DNA of 47,785 bases from Okeania sp. SIO3B5 (GTDB lineage: Bacteria; Cyanobacteriota; Cyanobacteriia; Cyanobacteriales; Microcoleaceae): positions 5,020 through 52,804 of the forward strand of contig NZ_JAAHHG010000029.1 of assembly GCF_010692555.1 (NCBI RefSeq), in the 5' to 3' direction. This document shows positions 1 through 9,458 of this stretch, piece after piece. A model generated the notes under the pieces. The model did no database searches, was not told where the DNA came from, and was given only the letters and a program-made list of their open reading frames with translations. The translations under genes were made by a program, and so were the position numbers. The stretch's first letter is position 1; every line of letters starts with the position of its first letter.

Positions 1-3000
1 TTTATATTCCTGGAGGAAGCTTTATGATGGGTTCCCCAGAAAACGAAGTTCAAAGACTTAATAATGAAAGTCCTCAACATCAAGTAACTCTCCAACCTTT
101 TTATATGAGTAAATACCCTATTACTCAAAACCAATATCAAGCAATTATGGGAGAAAATCCTTCTAACTTTAAAGGAGGAAACCGTCCAGTAGAAAAAGTG
201 ACATGGCATAACGCCACAGAATTTTGTCAAAGACTCTGTGAAAAAACTGGGAAAATTTATAGACTACCCAGTGAAAGTCAGTGGGAATATGCTTGTCGTG
301 CAGGAACAACCACACCATTTTATTTTGGAGAAACTATAACGTCTGAGTTAGTTAACTACAATGGCAACTATATTTATGGCAAAGCTCCTAAAGATAAATA
401 TCGAGGAGAAACAACTAATGTGGGAAGTTTTCCTCCAAATTCTTTTGGTTTATACGATATGCACGGCAATGTCTGGGAATGGTGTCTGGATATTTGGCAC
501 ATTAACTATGATGGTGCGCCTAATGATGGAAGTGCTTGGGAAACTACAGGAAATAGTAACATAAAAGTCCTTCGTGGTGGTAGTTGGTCTAACTCTTCTT
601 GGAATTGTCGGAGTGCCAGACGTTACGACAACTATAGCAACAACCTTATCTACTACAAAGGTTTTCGGATTGTCTGGTATACCCCCGAAGTAACAAATTC
701 TTTGGATAAAATGATTGTGGGTAAAACTAACAAAATATTTCAAAATCCTGGGGAAATTTCCTCCCTTATTAATCAGACTTATCCAACGGAAAAAAAGTTA
801 ACCCCTCCACCACAAATATCTCAAAAATTAACAGCACCACCCGTTATTAATCAAACTTCTACACCAGAAACATTTCCAGAATTAATACCAGAATCAGAAA
901 TAGGAGAAATATTTACTTTTGAAGTAGTAACTGTCAATAATTTTGGCAAAATAATCACTCGTACTCCTGGTAATGCCAGACAAAAAATAGAAGATTTAGG
1001 TAATGGTATTAAATTAGAAATGGTTTATATTCCTGGAGGAAGCTTTATGATGGGTTCCCCAGAAAACGAAGTTCAAAGACTTAATAATGAAAGTCCTCAA
1101 CATCAAGTAACTCTCCAACCTTTTTATATGAGTAAATACCCTATTACTCAAAACCAATATCAAGCAATTATGGGAGAAAATCCTTCTAACTTTAAAGGAG
1201 GAAACCATCCAGTAGAAAAAGTGACATGGCATAACGCCACAGAATTTTGTCAAAGACTCTGTGAAAAAACTGGGAAAATTTATAGACTGCCCAGTGAGAG
1301 TCAGTGGGAATATGCTTGTCGTGCAGGAACAACCACACCATTTTATTTTGGAGAAACTATAACGTCTGAGTTAGTTAACTACAATGGCAACTATATTTAT
1401 GGCAAAGCTCCTAAAAGTAACTATCGACAAGAAACAACAAATGTAGGAATTTTTCCTCCTAATGCTTTTGGTTTATATGATATGCACGGCAATGTCTGGG
1501 AGTGGTGTCTAGATACTTGGCATGACAATTATAATGGTGCTCCTAATGACGGAAGTGTTTGGGAAAGAGGAGAAAGTATTAATCAAAGAATTATCCGTGG
1601 CGGTAGTTGGAACAATAATCCTAATCATTGCCGGAGTGCCTTCCGCTTTAACAACTATATTGACAACTGCATTATGAATTTTGGTTTCCGCGTTCTCTTG
1701 TTGCCTGATTTTCAGAAAAAGTTTCAAAATACAGGGGAAATATCGTCAGTTATGAACCAGACTTATCCAACAGAAAAAAAGTTAACCCTTCCACCACAAA
1801 AATCTCAAAAATTAACAGCACCACCCGTTATTAATCAAACTTCTACACCAGAAACATTTCCAGAATTAATACCAGAAGCAGAAAGAGGAGAAAGATTTAC
1901 TTTTGAAGTAGTAACTGTCAATAATTTTGGCAAAATAATCAACCGCACCCCCGTTAGTGCCAGACAAAAAATAGAAGATTTAGGTAATGGTATTAAATTA
2001 GAAATGGTTTATATTCCTGGGGGAAATTTTCTCATGGGTTCCCCAGAAAACGAACAGGGAAGAAGCTCTGATGAAAGTCCGCAACATCAGGTTACTCTCC
2101 AACCTTTTTATATGAGTAAATATCCCATTACTCAAGAACAATATCAGGCTATTACTAGAGAAAATCCTTCTCACTTTAAAGGAAAAAGTCGCCCAGTTGA
2201 AAATGTGAAATGGCATGAAGCAGTAGAGTTTTGCCAAAAGCTTTCTGAGAAAACTGGAAAAATTTATAGACTGCCAAGCGAGAGTCAGTGGGAATATGCT
2301 TGTCGTGCAGGTACGACAACTCCTTTCTATTTTGGAGAAACTATAACGTCTGAGTTAGTTAACTATAACGGTAATTATCCTTATAGTAATGCCCCTAAAG
2401 ATAAATATCGACGAGAAACAACCGAAGTGGGAAGTTTTCCTCCCAATGCTTTTGGTTTATACGATATGCACGGCAATGTTTGGGAATGGTGTCTGGATAT
2501 TTGGCACAATAACTATGATGATGCGCCTCATGATGGAAGTGCTTGGGAAAGTGGAAGATATAGTTTTAGAAGGGTGTTCCGTGGTGGGAGTTGGCTCAAA
2601 CGTTCTAGGAGTTGCCGGAGTGCCTGGCGTAGCTACTACTATAGCGTCGAATTTGGCATAAGTGTGGGTTTTCGGATTGTCTGGTATACCCCCGAAGTAA
2701 CAAATTCTTTGGATAAAATGATTGTAGGTAAAACTAACAAAAAATTTCAAAATCCTGGGGAAATATCCTCCCTTATTAATCAGACTTATCCAACAGAAAA
2801 AAAGTTAACCATTCCACCACAAAAATCTCAAAAATTAACAGCACCACCCATTATTAATGAAACTTCTCCACCACAAAAAATTCTCACATCAATACCAGAA
2901 GCAGAAAGAGGAGAAATATTTACTTTTGAAGTAGTAACTGTCAATAATTTTGGCAAAATAATCACTCGCACTTCTGGTAATGCCAGACAAAAAATAGAAG

Positions 3001-5651
3001 ATTTAGGTAATGGTATTAAATTAGAAATGGTTTATATTCCTGGGGGAAATTTTATGATGGGTTCCCTAGAAAACGAACAGGGAAGAAGCTCTGATGAAAG
3101 TCCGCAACATCAAGTGACTCTCCAACCTTTTTATATGAGTAAATATCCCATTACTCAAGAACAATATCAGGCTATTACTAGAGAAAATCCTTCTCACTTT
3201 AAAGGAAAAAGTCGCCCAGTTGAAAATGTGAAATGGTATGACGCAGTAGAGTTTTGCCAAAAGCTTTCTGAGAAAACTGGAAAAATTTATAGACTGCCAA
3301 GCGAGAGTCAGTGGGAATATGCTTGTCGTGCAGGTACAACTACTCCTTTTTATTTTGGAGAAACTATAACGTCTGAGTTAGTTAACTATGACGGTAATTA
3401 TCCTTACAGTAATGTTCCTAAAGATAAATATCGAGGAGAAACAACTAATGTGGGAAGTTTTCCTCCAAATTCTTTTGGTTTATACGATATGCACGGCAAT
3501 GTTTGGGAATGGTGTTTAGATATTTGGCACATTAATTATGATAGTGCGCCTAATGATGGAAGTGCTTGGCAAACTAGGGGAGATAGCAACATAAAAGTCC
3601 TTCGTGGTGGTAGTTGGTACAACTATTCTTGGAATTGTCGGAGTGCTAAACGTTACAACAATGATGGCAACAACCTTATCTACTACAGGGGTTTTCGGAT
3701 TGTTTCGTCTACCCTGGAAGTCAGAAATTCTTTGGATAAAATGATTGTAGGTAAAACTAACAAAAGATTTCAAAATCCTGGGGAAATATCCTCCCTTATT
3801 AATCAGACTTATCCAACAGAAAAAAAGTTAACCCCTCCACCACAAAAATCTCAAAAATTAACAGCTCCATTAGTTATTAATGAAACTTCTCCACCAGAAA
3901 CATTTCCAGAATCAATACCAGAATCAGAAATAGGAGAAAGATTTACTTTTGAAGTAGTAACTATCAATAATTTTGGCAAAATAATCAACCGCACCCCCGG
4001 TAATGCCAGACAAAAAATAGAAGATTTAGGTAATGGCATTAAATTAGAAATGGTTTATATTCCTGGCGGAAGTTTTCTCATGGGTTCGCCAGAAAATGAA
4101 GCTGAAAGACTTAATAGTGAAAGTCCCCAACATCAGGTTACTCTTCAACCTTTTTATATTAGTAAATACCCTATTACTCAAAACCAATATCAAGCAATTA
4201 TGGGAGAAAATCCTTCTCACTTTAAAGGAGGAAACCATCCTGTAGAAAAAGTGACATGGCATAACGCCACAGAATTTTGTCAAAGACTCTCTGAGAAAAC
4301 TGGGAAAATTTATAGACTACCCAGTGAAAGTCAATGGGAATATGCCTGTCGTGCAGGTACAACTACTCCTTTCTATTTTGGAGAAACTATAACGTCTGAG
4401 TTAGGTAACTACAATGGCAACTATATTTATGGCAAAGCTCCTAAAAGTAAACATTTAGAAAAAACAACCGAAGTAGGAATTTTTCCTCCCAATGCTTTTG
4501 GTTTACATGATATGCACGGCAATGTCTGGGAATGGTGTCAAGATGTTTGGCGCAATAACTATAATGGTGCGCCTACTGATGGAAGTGCCTGGGAAAGTGA
4601 AGGAGATAGTAGTCAACGACTTCTTCGTGGTGGCTGTTGGAATATCCATCCTCGGTTTTGTCGGAGTGCCCGCCGTATCAGGAATAATGCCGACTACTAC
4701 GGCAGCTACTGGGGTTTCCGCCTTCTCTTGTTGCCTGATTTTCAGCAAAAGTTTCAAAATACAGGAGAAATATCATCAGTTATTAACGAAACTTCTCCAC
4801 CACAAAAATTTCTCACATCAATACCAGAATCAAAAATAGGAGAAATATTTACTTTTGAGGTAGTTACTGTTAACAACTCTGGCAAAATAATCAACGGCAC
4901 CCCTGGTAATGCCAGACAAAAAATAGAAGATTTAGGTAATGGTATTAAATTAGAAATGGTTTATATTCCTGGGGGAAGTTTTATTATGGGTTCGCCAGAA
5001 AATGAACTACACAGATATGATGCAGAAAGCCCTCAGCATCAAGTAACCCTAAAACCTTTTTATATGAGTAAATACCCCATTACTCAAAACCAATATTTAG
5101 CCATTATGGGAAAAAATCCTTCTGACTTTAAAGGAGAAAACTGCCCAGTAGAAAGAGTAACATGGCATAACGCTAAAGAGTTCTGTCAAAAGCTATCTGA
5201 GAAAACTGGGAGAATTTACAGACTGCCCAGTGAGAGTCAGTGGGAATATGCTTGTCGCGCCGGGACAACTACTCCTTTCTATTTTGGAGAAACTATAACG
5301 TCTGAGTTAGCTAACTACAACGGCAACTATGCTTATGGCAAAGCTCCTCAAAGTAAGTATCGACAAAAAACAACCGAAGTAGGAATTTTTCCTCCCAATG
5401 CTTTTGGTTTATACGATATGCACGGAAATGTCTGGGAGTGGTGTTTAGATATTTGGCACATTAATTATGATGGTGCACCTACTGATGGAAGTACTTGGGA
5501 AAGTCAAGGGAGTAGTAATAAACGAGTACTTCGTGGTGGTTGTTGGTGCAACCTTACTAGGAGTTGTCGGAGTGCCTGTCGCCATAGCTTCTATTCCTAT
5601 GAACGTAATTCCCGGGGTGGTTTTCGTATTGTTTGTTTACCGAGTTTTTAG
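1..5651 (+). CDS. Hexa-repeat FGE-sulfatase/C-type-lectin-fold protein, 5' end outside window
   Basis: The reading frame is already open at base 3 (codons for YIPGGSF precede the first ATG at 24), so the true start lies upstream. Six copies of a formylglycine-generating-enzyme-like domain follow one another. Each runs from MVYIPGG through PITQNQYQ, YRLPSESQWEYACRAGT, GLYDMHGNVWEWC and RGG(S/C)W to CRSA and GFR. Equivalent methionines lie at 27, 1050, 2034, 3057, 4080 and 4986. Linkers contain FTFEVVT and ARQKIEDLGNG. Of the two catalytic cysteines of true FGEs (pattern GGSxxCxxxxC), only the second is kept, so sulfatase activation is unlikely and a binding role is more probable. Backbones are nearly identical at the DNA level (domains 1 and 2 differ at only a few of the first ~370 bases), whereas the stretch between RGGSW and GFR differs strongly. 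This fits C-type-lectin targets of diversity-generating retroelements. No reverse transcriptase or template repeat lies in the window. Confidence 0.9.
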   Translation, partial: YIPGGSFMMGSPENEVQRLNNESPQHQVTLQPFYMSKYPITQNQYQAIMGENPSNFKGGNRPVEKVTWHNATEFCQRLCEKTGKIYRLPSESQWEYACRAGTTTPFYFGETITSELVNYNGNYIYGKAPKDKYRGETTNVGSFPPNSFGLYDMHGNVWEWCLDIWHINYDGAPNDGSAWETTGNSNIKVLRGGSWSNSSWNCRSARRYDNYSNNLIYYKGFRIVWYTPEVTNSLDKMIVGKTNKIFQNPGEISSLINQTYPTEKKLTPPPQISQKLTAPPVINQTSTPETFPELIPESEIGEIFTFEVVTVNNFGKIITRTPGNARQKIEDLGNGIKLEMVYIPGGSFMMGSPENEVQRLNNESPQHQVTLQPFYMSKYPITQNQYQAIMGENPSNFKGGNHPVEKVTWHNATEFCQRLCEKTGKIYRLPSESQWEYACRAGTTTPFYFGETITSELVNYNGNYIYGKAPKSNYRQETTNVGIFPPNAFGLYDMHGNVWEWCLDTWHDNYNGAPNDGSVWERGESINQRIIRGGSWNNNPNHCRSAFRFNNYIDNCIMNFGFRVLLLPDFQKKFQNTGEISSVMNQTYPTEKKLTLPPQKSQKLTAPPVINQTSTPETFPELIPEAERGERFTFEVVTVNNFGKIINRTPVSARQKIEDLGNGIKLEMVYIPGGNFLMGSPENEQGRSSDESPQHQVTLQPFYMSKYPITQEQYQAITRENPSHFKGKSRPVENVKWHEAVEFCQKLSEKTGKIYRLPSESQWEYACRAGTTTPFYFGETITSELVNYNGNYPYSNAPKDKYRRETTEVGSFPPNAFGLYDMHGNVWEWCLDIWHNNYDDAPHDGSAWESGRYSFRRVFRGGSWLKRSRSCRSAWRSYYYSVEFGISVGFRIVWYTPEVTNSLDKMIVGKTNKKFQNPGEISSLINQTYPTEKKLTIPPQKSQKLTAPPIINETSPPQKILTSIPEAERGEIFTFEVVTVNNFGKIITRTSGNARQKIEDLGNGIKLEMVYIPGGNFMMGSLENEQGRSSDESPQHQVTLQPFYMSKYPITQEQYQAITRENPSHFKGKSRPVENVKWYDAVEFCQKLSEKTGKIYRLPSESQWEYACRAGTTTPFYFGETITSELVNYDGNYPYSNVPKDKYRGETTNVGSFPPNSFGLYDMHGNVWEWCLDIWHINYDSAPNDGSAWQTRGDSNIKVLRGGSWYNYSWNCRSAKRYNNDGNNLIYYRGFRIVSSTLEVRNSLDKMIVGKTNKRFQNPGEISSLINQTYPTEKKLTPPPQKSQKLTAPLVINETSPPETFPESIPESEIGERFTFEVVTINNFGKIINRTPGNARQKIEDLGNGIKLEMVYIPGGSFLMGSPENEAERLNSESPQHQVTLQPFYISKYPITQNQYQAIMGENPSHFKGGNHPVEKVTWHNATEFCQRLSEKTGKIYRLPSESQWEYACRAGTTTPFYFGETITSELGNYNGNYIYGKAPKSKHLEKTTEVGIFPPNAFGLHDMHGNVWEWCQDVWRNNYNGAPTDGSAWESEGDSSQRLLRGGCWNIHPRFCRSARRIRNNADYYGSYWGFRLLLLPDFQQKFQNTGEISSVINETSPPQKFLTSIPESKIGEIFTFEVVTVNNSGKIINGTPGNARQKIEDLGNGIKLEMVYIPGGSFIMGSPENELHRYDAESPQHQVTLKPFYMSKYPITQNQYLAIMGKNPSDFKGENCPVERVTWHNAKEFCQKLSEKTGRIYRLPSESQWEYACRAGTTTPFYFGETITSELANYNGNYAYGKAPQSKYRQKTTEVGIFPPNAFGLYDMHGNVWEWCLDIWHINYDGAPTDGSTWESQGSSNKRVLRGGCWCNLTRSCRSACRHSFYSYERNSRGGFRIVCLPSF
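573..677 (+). other. Putative DGR variable region, domain 1
   Basis: Segment from RGGSW to GFRIV. Variable residues SNSSWN and then RRYDNYSNNLIYYK surround the constant CRSA. Variable codons are mostly AAC/TAC/TCT-like, as expected when adenines of an AAC-rich template are replaced. Confidence 0.55.
1596..1697 (+). other. Putative DGR variable region, domain 2
   Basis: Segment from RGGSW to GFRV with variable residues NNNPNH and FRFNNYIDNCIMNF. It has the most AAC/AAT codons of the six and may be closest to the template. Confidence 0.55.
2580..2683 (+). other. Putative DGR variable region, domain 3
   Basis: Segment from RGGSW to GFRIV with variable residues LKRSRS and WRSYYYSVEFGISV. Domain 4 has a closely similar N-terminal backbone but a different sequence here. 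Confidence 0.55.
3603..3706 (+). other. Putative DGR variable region, domain 4
   Basis: Segment from RGGSW to GFRIV with variable residues YNYSWN and KRYNNDGNNLIYYR. It is most like region 1; most base differences between the two have adenine on one side. Confidence 0.55.
4626..4728 (+). other. Putative DGR variable region, domain 5
   Basis: Segment from RGGCW to GFRLL with variable residues NIHPRF and RRIRNNADYYGSYW. The serine of GGS is cysteine here (AGT to TGT, a change at an A). Confidence 0.55.
5532..5636 (+). other. Putative DGR variable region, domain 6
   Basis: Segment from RGGCW to GFRIV at the C-terminus, the usual site of a DGR variable region. Variable residues are CNLTRS and CRHSFYSYERNSRG. 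Confidence 0.6.
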
Positions 5652-6279
5652 TGTCCTGTTCTTCCCTCTTTCATTCATTCTCGCCTCAGCAAGTGACGAT
5701 TTTTTTTGAGAAAGCTATCTCCTTGATTCACAGCTATAGCAATGAGCGCTCAGGTATTTACAATGTCCAGCTTAAAATGCAGTTTAGAAAAGCTGTACAA
5801 AAAATAATGTGTAAATATGCCAGCGCACATTGCTATACCTTCTTTTCATTGTGTGAAGCTTCAAAAGTGTCGCGCCGGGAGTAAAATCAGCTTGCCTTCT
5901 CCCAAAAATTGTGATAATATCTGTACCATAAGGTGTTGTTCGCATATGTATATGATTTTTTAGTCAATACTAATAAAAGTAGCTAACATCAATTTAATCA
6001 AGTTATTGAAGAGTAGAAAAAATTCTCAAAAGAGCGATCGCCTCTCAAAATAAGCTGCAATAACGTTGAGAGTAGGATAGAAAACAAGCACAAAATATTG
6101 ACCCCGTCAGTTGTACCACATTAGTCTAAAATCTGCCCTAAATTGCATTTATATCTATATTAATAGCGATCGCCCTGTTAAACTATTTTTTCCTACATTT
6201 TGCAGTTCCGAATTTGGGTTATATTTATTGAATTCTATGTAGAAACACAAACCTTAAGTTAGATATGGATAAAAAGCCT
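5652..6279. other. Intergenic region after the hexa-repeat gene
   Basis: Noncoding. It holds a family A element (5734-5837), HIP1 sites near 6034 and 6166, and a stretch near 5930-5975 that resembles 40115-40155 (AAGG, then TTCGC/CTCGC, then ATGATTTTTTA). No promoter or terminator could be fixed. Confidence 0.5.
5734..5837. mobile_element. Family A palindromic MITE-like element
   Basis: Ends are inverted copies: TATAGCAATGAGCGCT on the left and AGCGCACATTGCTATA on the right, each next to a GGTATTTACAA / TGTAAATATGCC motif. Other copies lie near 9703, 13962 and 45937. Confidence 0.6.
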
Positions 6280-6556
6280 AATTAGGGTTTGCTGATTAAA
6301 TCTAAAAGTATTTACAGATAAAGGTAAGTGCCTTTTTGGGGCCTTTAAAAAGTGCCTGGTTTTCAGCTCTTCACGCTCATGCATGGAGCGTATTTTGGCG
6401 CATAGTTGGGCAGAAAAATCAAGGAACAATTCTTACTCCTACCTCCTCGCTCATTCCCCTGACTCCTATCCCCCTCCTGGGAGGGGGAGGGGCGAGGGGT
6501 GGGTTGTCTCCTGTTTCCTACCCTCACCCATAAGACTTTTTCAGCAAACCCTAATT
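6279..6556. mobile_element. Family M MITE, copy 1
   Basis: Terminal inverted repeats AATTAGGGTTTGCTGA and TCAGCAAACCCTAATT bound about 277 bp without coding capacity. The interior shows TTTTGGCGCATAGTTGGGCAG and a pyrimidine-rich block. The right end runs into the stop codon of ctpA at 6555-6557. Confidence 0.8.
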
Positions 6557-7793
6557 AAACTGCATTTGCTAACACAATTTCAGATGTAAGAAGTTCTACT
6601 GCAGCTTGATATTGTTTGTCATCTTCTGTAGTAACTTGGTAAGGCAAAATCGGGTCTTGTTCCACCACAATATCAGGCATAATTCCCTGTTTATTAATAT
6701 CTGTATGGTTTGGTGTTTCATACTTAGCCACCGTCACAGCCAATCCCGAACCATCAGACAAATCAAACAAAGACTGAATTAACCCTTTACCAAAAGTTCT
6801 TTCACCCACTAACAAAGCACGGCCATTATCCTGAAGAGCACCTGCAAGAATTTCACTAGCACTAGCAGTTCCCTGATTAGTCAATACCACTAACGGAGCA
6901 TCAGTTATCGCTAGTCCATCAGCAGAAAAACTACCAATAAACCTTTGTCTGTTAACCGTGTAAACAATAGTACCATCATCCAACCATAGACGAGCAATTT
7001 CTATGCCAGCTTGTAATAGTCCACCTGGATTATTGCGTAAATCAAGCACATAACCAATAACCCCTTGCTGTTCAAAACTTTCCACTGCCTGGCTGACTTC
7101 TGTCGCCGCATTAGCATTAAATTGACTCAGACGAATATAACCAATCTTTCCTGTTTCCGGGCCAGACTTCAATTCAGCATAAACTGGGTTAATCTCAATA
7201 GTATCCCTAATTAGGGTGATTTCTTCAGGTTGGTTGCTGCTTTCTGTCAAAATTGTCAATACTACAGAAGAGCCAACGGGACCTCGCATTCTATTAGCAG
7301 CTTCATCCAAAGTAAATTCTGAAGTTAGTTGGCCATCAATTTTGATTACGCGATCGCGAGGTTGAATACCAGCAGCTTCAGCAGGAGAACCCTCCAGAGG
7401 AGAGATGACTATTAATTCTCCTGTTTGAGGATCTAAAGCAATTTGTAAACCCACTCCTGTTAATTCTCCAGAGGTATTAACCTGCAAATTATTGTATTGT
7501 TCTGGTTTGAGAAGTCTGGTGAAGGGGTCATCCAGACTGGCCAACATTTCCTGAATGGCATTATAAGTATCGTCTCTGCTCTTTAGGGGTTTCTTAATCA
7601 ATTTTTGACGTACAAACCACCAATTCTGATGATTGAAAGAATCATCAACATAAGCCAAGTTAACTATCCGCCAAGCTTCGCCCAATAAACTCTGTTCCTC
7701 TGTCAATGCTGATGCAGATGATGTCCAAAGTCCACAACTCAGAATCACTGGTAATATTAAGAGAAATATAATTCGGATAAATCTTTTTTTCAT
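6555..7793 (-). CDS. ctpA: Carboxyl-terminal processing protease CtpA (D1 maturation, S41)
   Basis: 412-residue serine/lysine endopeptidase of family S41. In cyanobacteria CtpA trims the C-terminal extension of photosystem II D1 on the lumenal side of the thylakoid. The first ~29 residues form an export signal ending in SASA; a weak lipobox (ILSC) is an alternative reading. A PDZ domain spans about residues 95-185 (LTGVGLQIAL, SPAEAAGI, RMRGPVGS). The catalytic domain contains YVLDLRNNPGG, the nucleophile serine in GTASASEI and the general-base lysine in GERTFGKG. The length fits the family. The gene is divergent from petB, a neighbourhood often seen in cyanobacteria. The stop codon lies in the end of a MITE, so insertion happened exactly at the 3' end. 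Assignment as CtpA rather than CtpB or CtpC rests on context and overall resemblance. Confidence 0.9.
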   Translation of the reverse strand: MKKRFIRIIFLLILPVILSCGLWTSSASALTEEQSLLGEAWRIVNLAYVDDSFNHQNWWFVRQKLIKKPLKSRDDTYNAIQEMLASLDDPFTRLLKPEQYNNLQVNTSGELTGVGLQIALDPQTGELIVISPLEGSPAEAAGIQPRDRVIKIDGQLTSEFTLDEAANRMRGPVGSSVVLTILTESSNQPEEITLIRDTIEINPVYAELKSGPETGKIGYIRLSQFNANAATEVSQAVESFEQQGVIGYVLDLRNNPGGLLQAGIEIARLWLDDGTIVYTVNRQRFIGSFSADGLAITDAPLVVLTNQGTASASEILAGALQDNGRALLVGERTFGKGLIQSLFDLSDGSGLAVTVAKYETPNHTDINKQGIMPDIVVEQDPILPYQVTTEDDKQYQAAVELLTSEIVLANAV

Positions 7794-8109
7794 AAATACA
7801 AAACTTCTTGCCTTATAGGATGATTGGGTAAAATTTATAGTGTAAATGAAAAATACTTAAGATTTCAAACTTGATCAAAGCTGAAACCTTGATGAAAATT
7901 CTCCACAAGTTATGTTAAATTTTATAACTGGAGGGTAGGCAAGTAATGAATATATATTTCCTAAGTTATAGTAGACTTGTCTCTGAATTCCTTTGCCAGT
8001 TGGTATCATACTCATATTGCTGGTCAAAAGTTTGAGGTAAGTATATCTTCCTAACTACCCCAAAACATCGATTAAAAAACAGCAATATTCATCTAGGATT
8101 TTTGGCTTC
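7794..8109. promoter_or_regulatory. Divergent ctpA/petB intergenic region
   Basis: 316 bp between divergent starts, free of recognised repeats, so it must hold both promoters. AT-rich -10-like stretches are present (for example TTATAGTAG near 7966), but none can be fixed with confidence. petB has no strong Shine-Dalgarno beyond AGGA about 11 bases before the ATG. Confidence 0.4.
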
Positions 8110-8778
8110 ATGTTCACAAAACAGGTAACTGATTCAGCAACTTATAAGTGGTTCGATGAGCGCTTAGAAATTCAAGCGATATCCGACGATATTTCTAGCA
8201 AATATGTTCCACCCCATGTAAATATTTTTTACTGCTTGGGTGGTATTACTTTGGTTTGCTTCCTGATCCAGTTTGCTACTGGGTTTGCGATGACTTTTTA
8301 CTACAAGCCAACAGTAACAGAAGCACTGGCATCAGTTCAATACATTATGACTGAGGTTAACTTCGGTTGGCTAATTCGTTCTATCCATCGTTGGTCTGCC
8401 AGTATGATGGTGCTGATGATGATTCTTCATGTTTTCCGAGTTTATCTCACAGGCGGTTTCAAGAAACCCCGGGAACTTACTTGGGTAACAGGTGTAGTTA
8501 TGGCTGTAATTACTGTTAGTTTTGGTGTTACAGGTTATTCTCTACCTTGGGACCAAATTGGTTACTGGGCTGTGAAAATTGTTTCTGGTGTACCTGATGC
8601 AATTCCATTTGTTGGTCCATTCATTGTAGAACTAATGCGTGGTAGTACAAGTGTTGGTCAAGCAACTCTAACTCGCTTCTACAGTCTTCATACTTTTGTA
8701 CTACCTTGGCTAATTGCAGTATTTATGCTACTGCATTTCTTGATGATTCGTAAGCAAGGTATCTCTGGACCTTTGTAA
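8110..8778 (+). CDS. petB: Cytochrome b6 (PetB)
   Basis: 222-residue haem-b subunit of the thylakoid cytochrome b6f complex, carrying electrons from plastoquinol toward plastocyanin or cytochrome c6. Family-typical parts are visible: the N-terminal [10 protein letters not shown], a first membrane helix near residues 35-55, haem-ligand histidines in RSIHRWSA and [10 protein letters not shown] (helix B) and in [11 protein letters not shown] and [11 protein letters not shown] (helix D), and the cysteine in YCLGG that takes the extra haem c. YSLPWDQ and the C-terminus GISGPL are canonical. It is followed 105 bp later by petD, almost certainly in one transcript. Confidence 0.98.
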   Translation: MFTKQVTDSATYKWFDERLEIQAISDDISSKYVPPHVNIFYCLGGITLVCFLIQFATGFAMTFYYKPTVTEALASVQYIMTEVNFGWLIRSIHRWSASMMVLMMILHVFRVYLTGGFKKPRELTWVTGVVMAVITVSFGVTGYSLPWDQIGYWAVKIVSGVPDAIPFVGPFIVELMRGSTSVGQATLTRFYSLHTFVLPWLIAVFMLLHFLMIRKQGISGPL

Positions 8779-8883
8779 GTTAAGCTATAAGGCAAGAATC
8801 TCCCACTATAATATTTGATTTAGTGGTGAGAGTGTCAAAAATAATCAAATACTATCTATCAGTGATTACGGAGAAGAAAAAAT

Positions 8884-9366
8884 ATGTCCACTTTAAAAAA
8901 GCCGGATCTGAGCGATCCTCAATTAAGAGCTAAGTTAGCTAAAGGTATGGGTCACAATTATTATGGTGAACCTGCTTGGCCTAACGACTTACTCTATATA
9001 TTTCCAGTAGTAATTGTTGGTACATTTGCTTTGTGTGTAGGTTTAGCCGTACTAGATCCTGCTATGGTTGGTGAACCAGCAGATCCATTTGCTACTCCTC
9101 TGGAAATTTTACCTGAGTGGTATTTCTGGCCAGTGTTTCAAATCCTGCGTACTGTACCTAATAAGTTGTTGGGTATTGTAGCAATGGCTTCTATTCCTCT
9201 AGGATTAATATTGGTTCCTTTCATTGAAAGTGTAAATAAGTTCCAAAACCCTTTCCGTCGTCCAGTAGCTACTGCTGTATTCCTATTTGGTACAGCAGTA
9301 ACTCTGTGGTTGGGTATTGGTGCTACTTTACCAATTGAAAAATCCTTGACTTTTGGTCTATTCTAA
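8884..9366 (+). CDS. petD: Cytochrome b6f complex subunit IV (PetD)
   Basis: 160-residue three-helix subunit that, with cytochrome b6, corresponds to the C-terminal half of mitochondrial cytochrome b and helps form the plastoquinol-oxidising Qo site. Recognised by [32 protein letters not shown]-type N-terminal sequence, the PEWY motif ([15 protein letters not shown]) and the FQNPFRRP segment. The start is supported by a purine-rich GGAGAAG stretch before the ATG. It is the last gene of the petBD operon; a strong intrinsic terminator begins 69 bp after its stop. Confidence 0.98.
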   Translation: MSTLKKPDLSDPQLRAKLAKGMGHNYYGEPAWPNDLLYIFPVVIVGTFALCVGLAVLDPAMVGEPADPFATPLEILPEWYFWPVFQILRTVPNKLLGIVAMASIPLGLILVPFIESVNKFQNPFRRPVATAVFLFGTAVTLWLGIGATLPIEKSLTFGLF

Positions 9367-9434
9367 GACTTCAGATATCTACATTGTAAGACTTGGATAT
9401 CTCAAATATTTACAAAAAAAATTGGTTTAAACCT

Positions 9435-9458
9435 CCGCCCTTCTAGGGCGGTTTTTTT
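9435..9458 (+). terminator. Rho-independent terminator of petBD
   Basis: Perfect 7-bp stem CCGCCCT / AGGGCGG with a TCT loop, followed at once by seven Ts. Confidence 0.92.

Noticed and set aside
1-5651. Functional sulfatase-activating enzyme
   Set aside because: The first catalytic cysteine is absent from all six domains and its position lies in the hypervariable stretch.
450-5709. Antisense and shifted frames across the hexa-repeat gene
   Set aside because: They recur with the repeat period in other frames and are shadows of the real gene.
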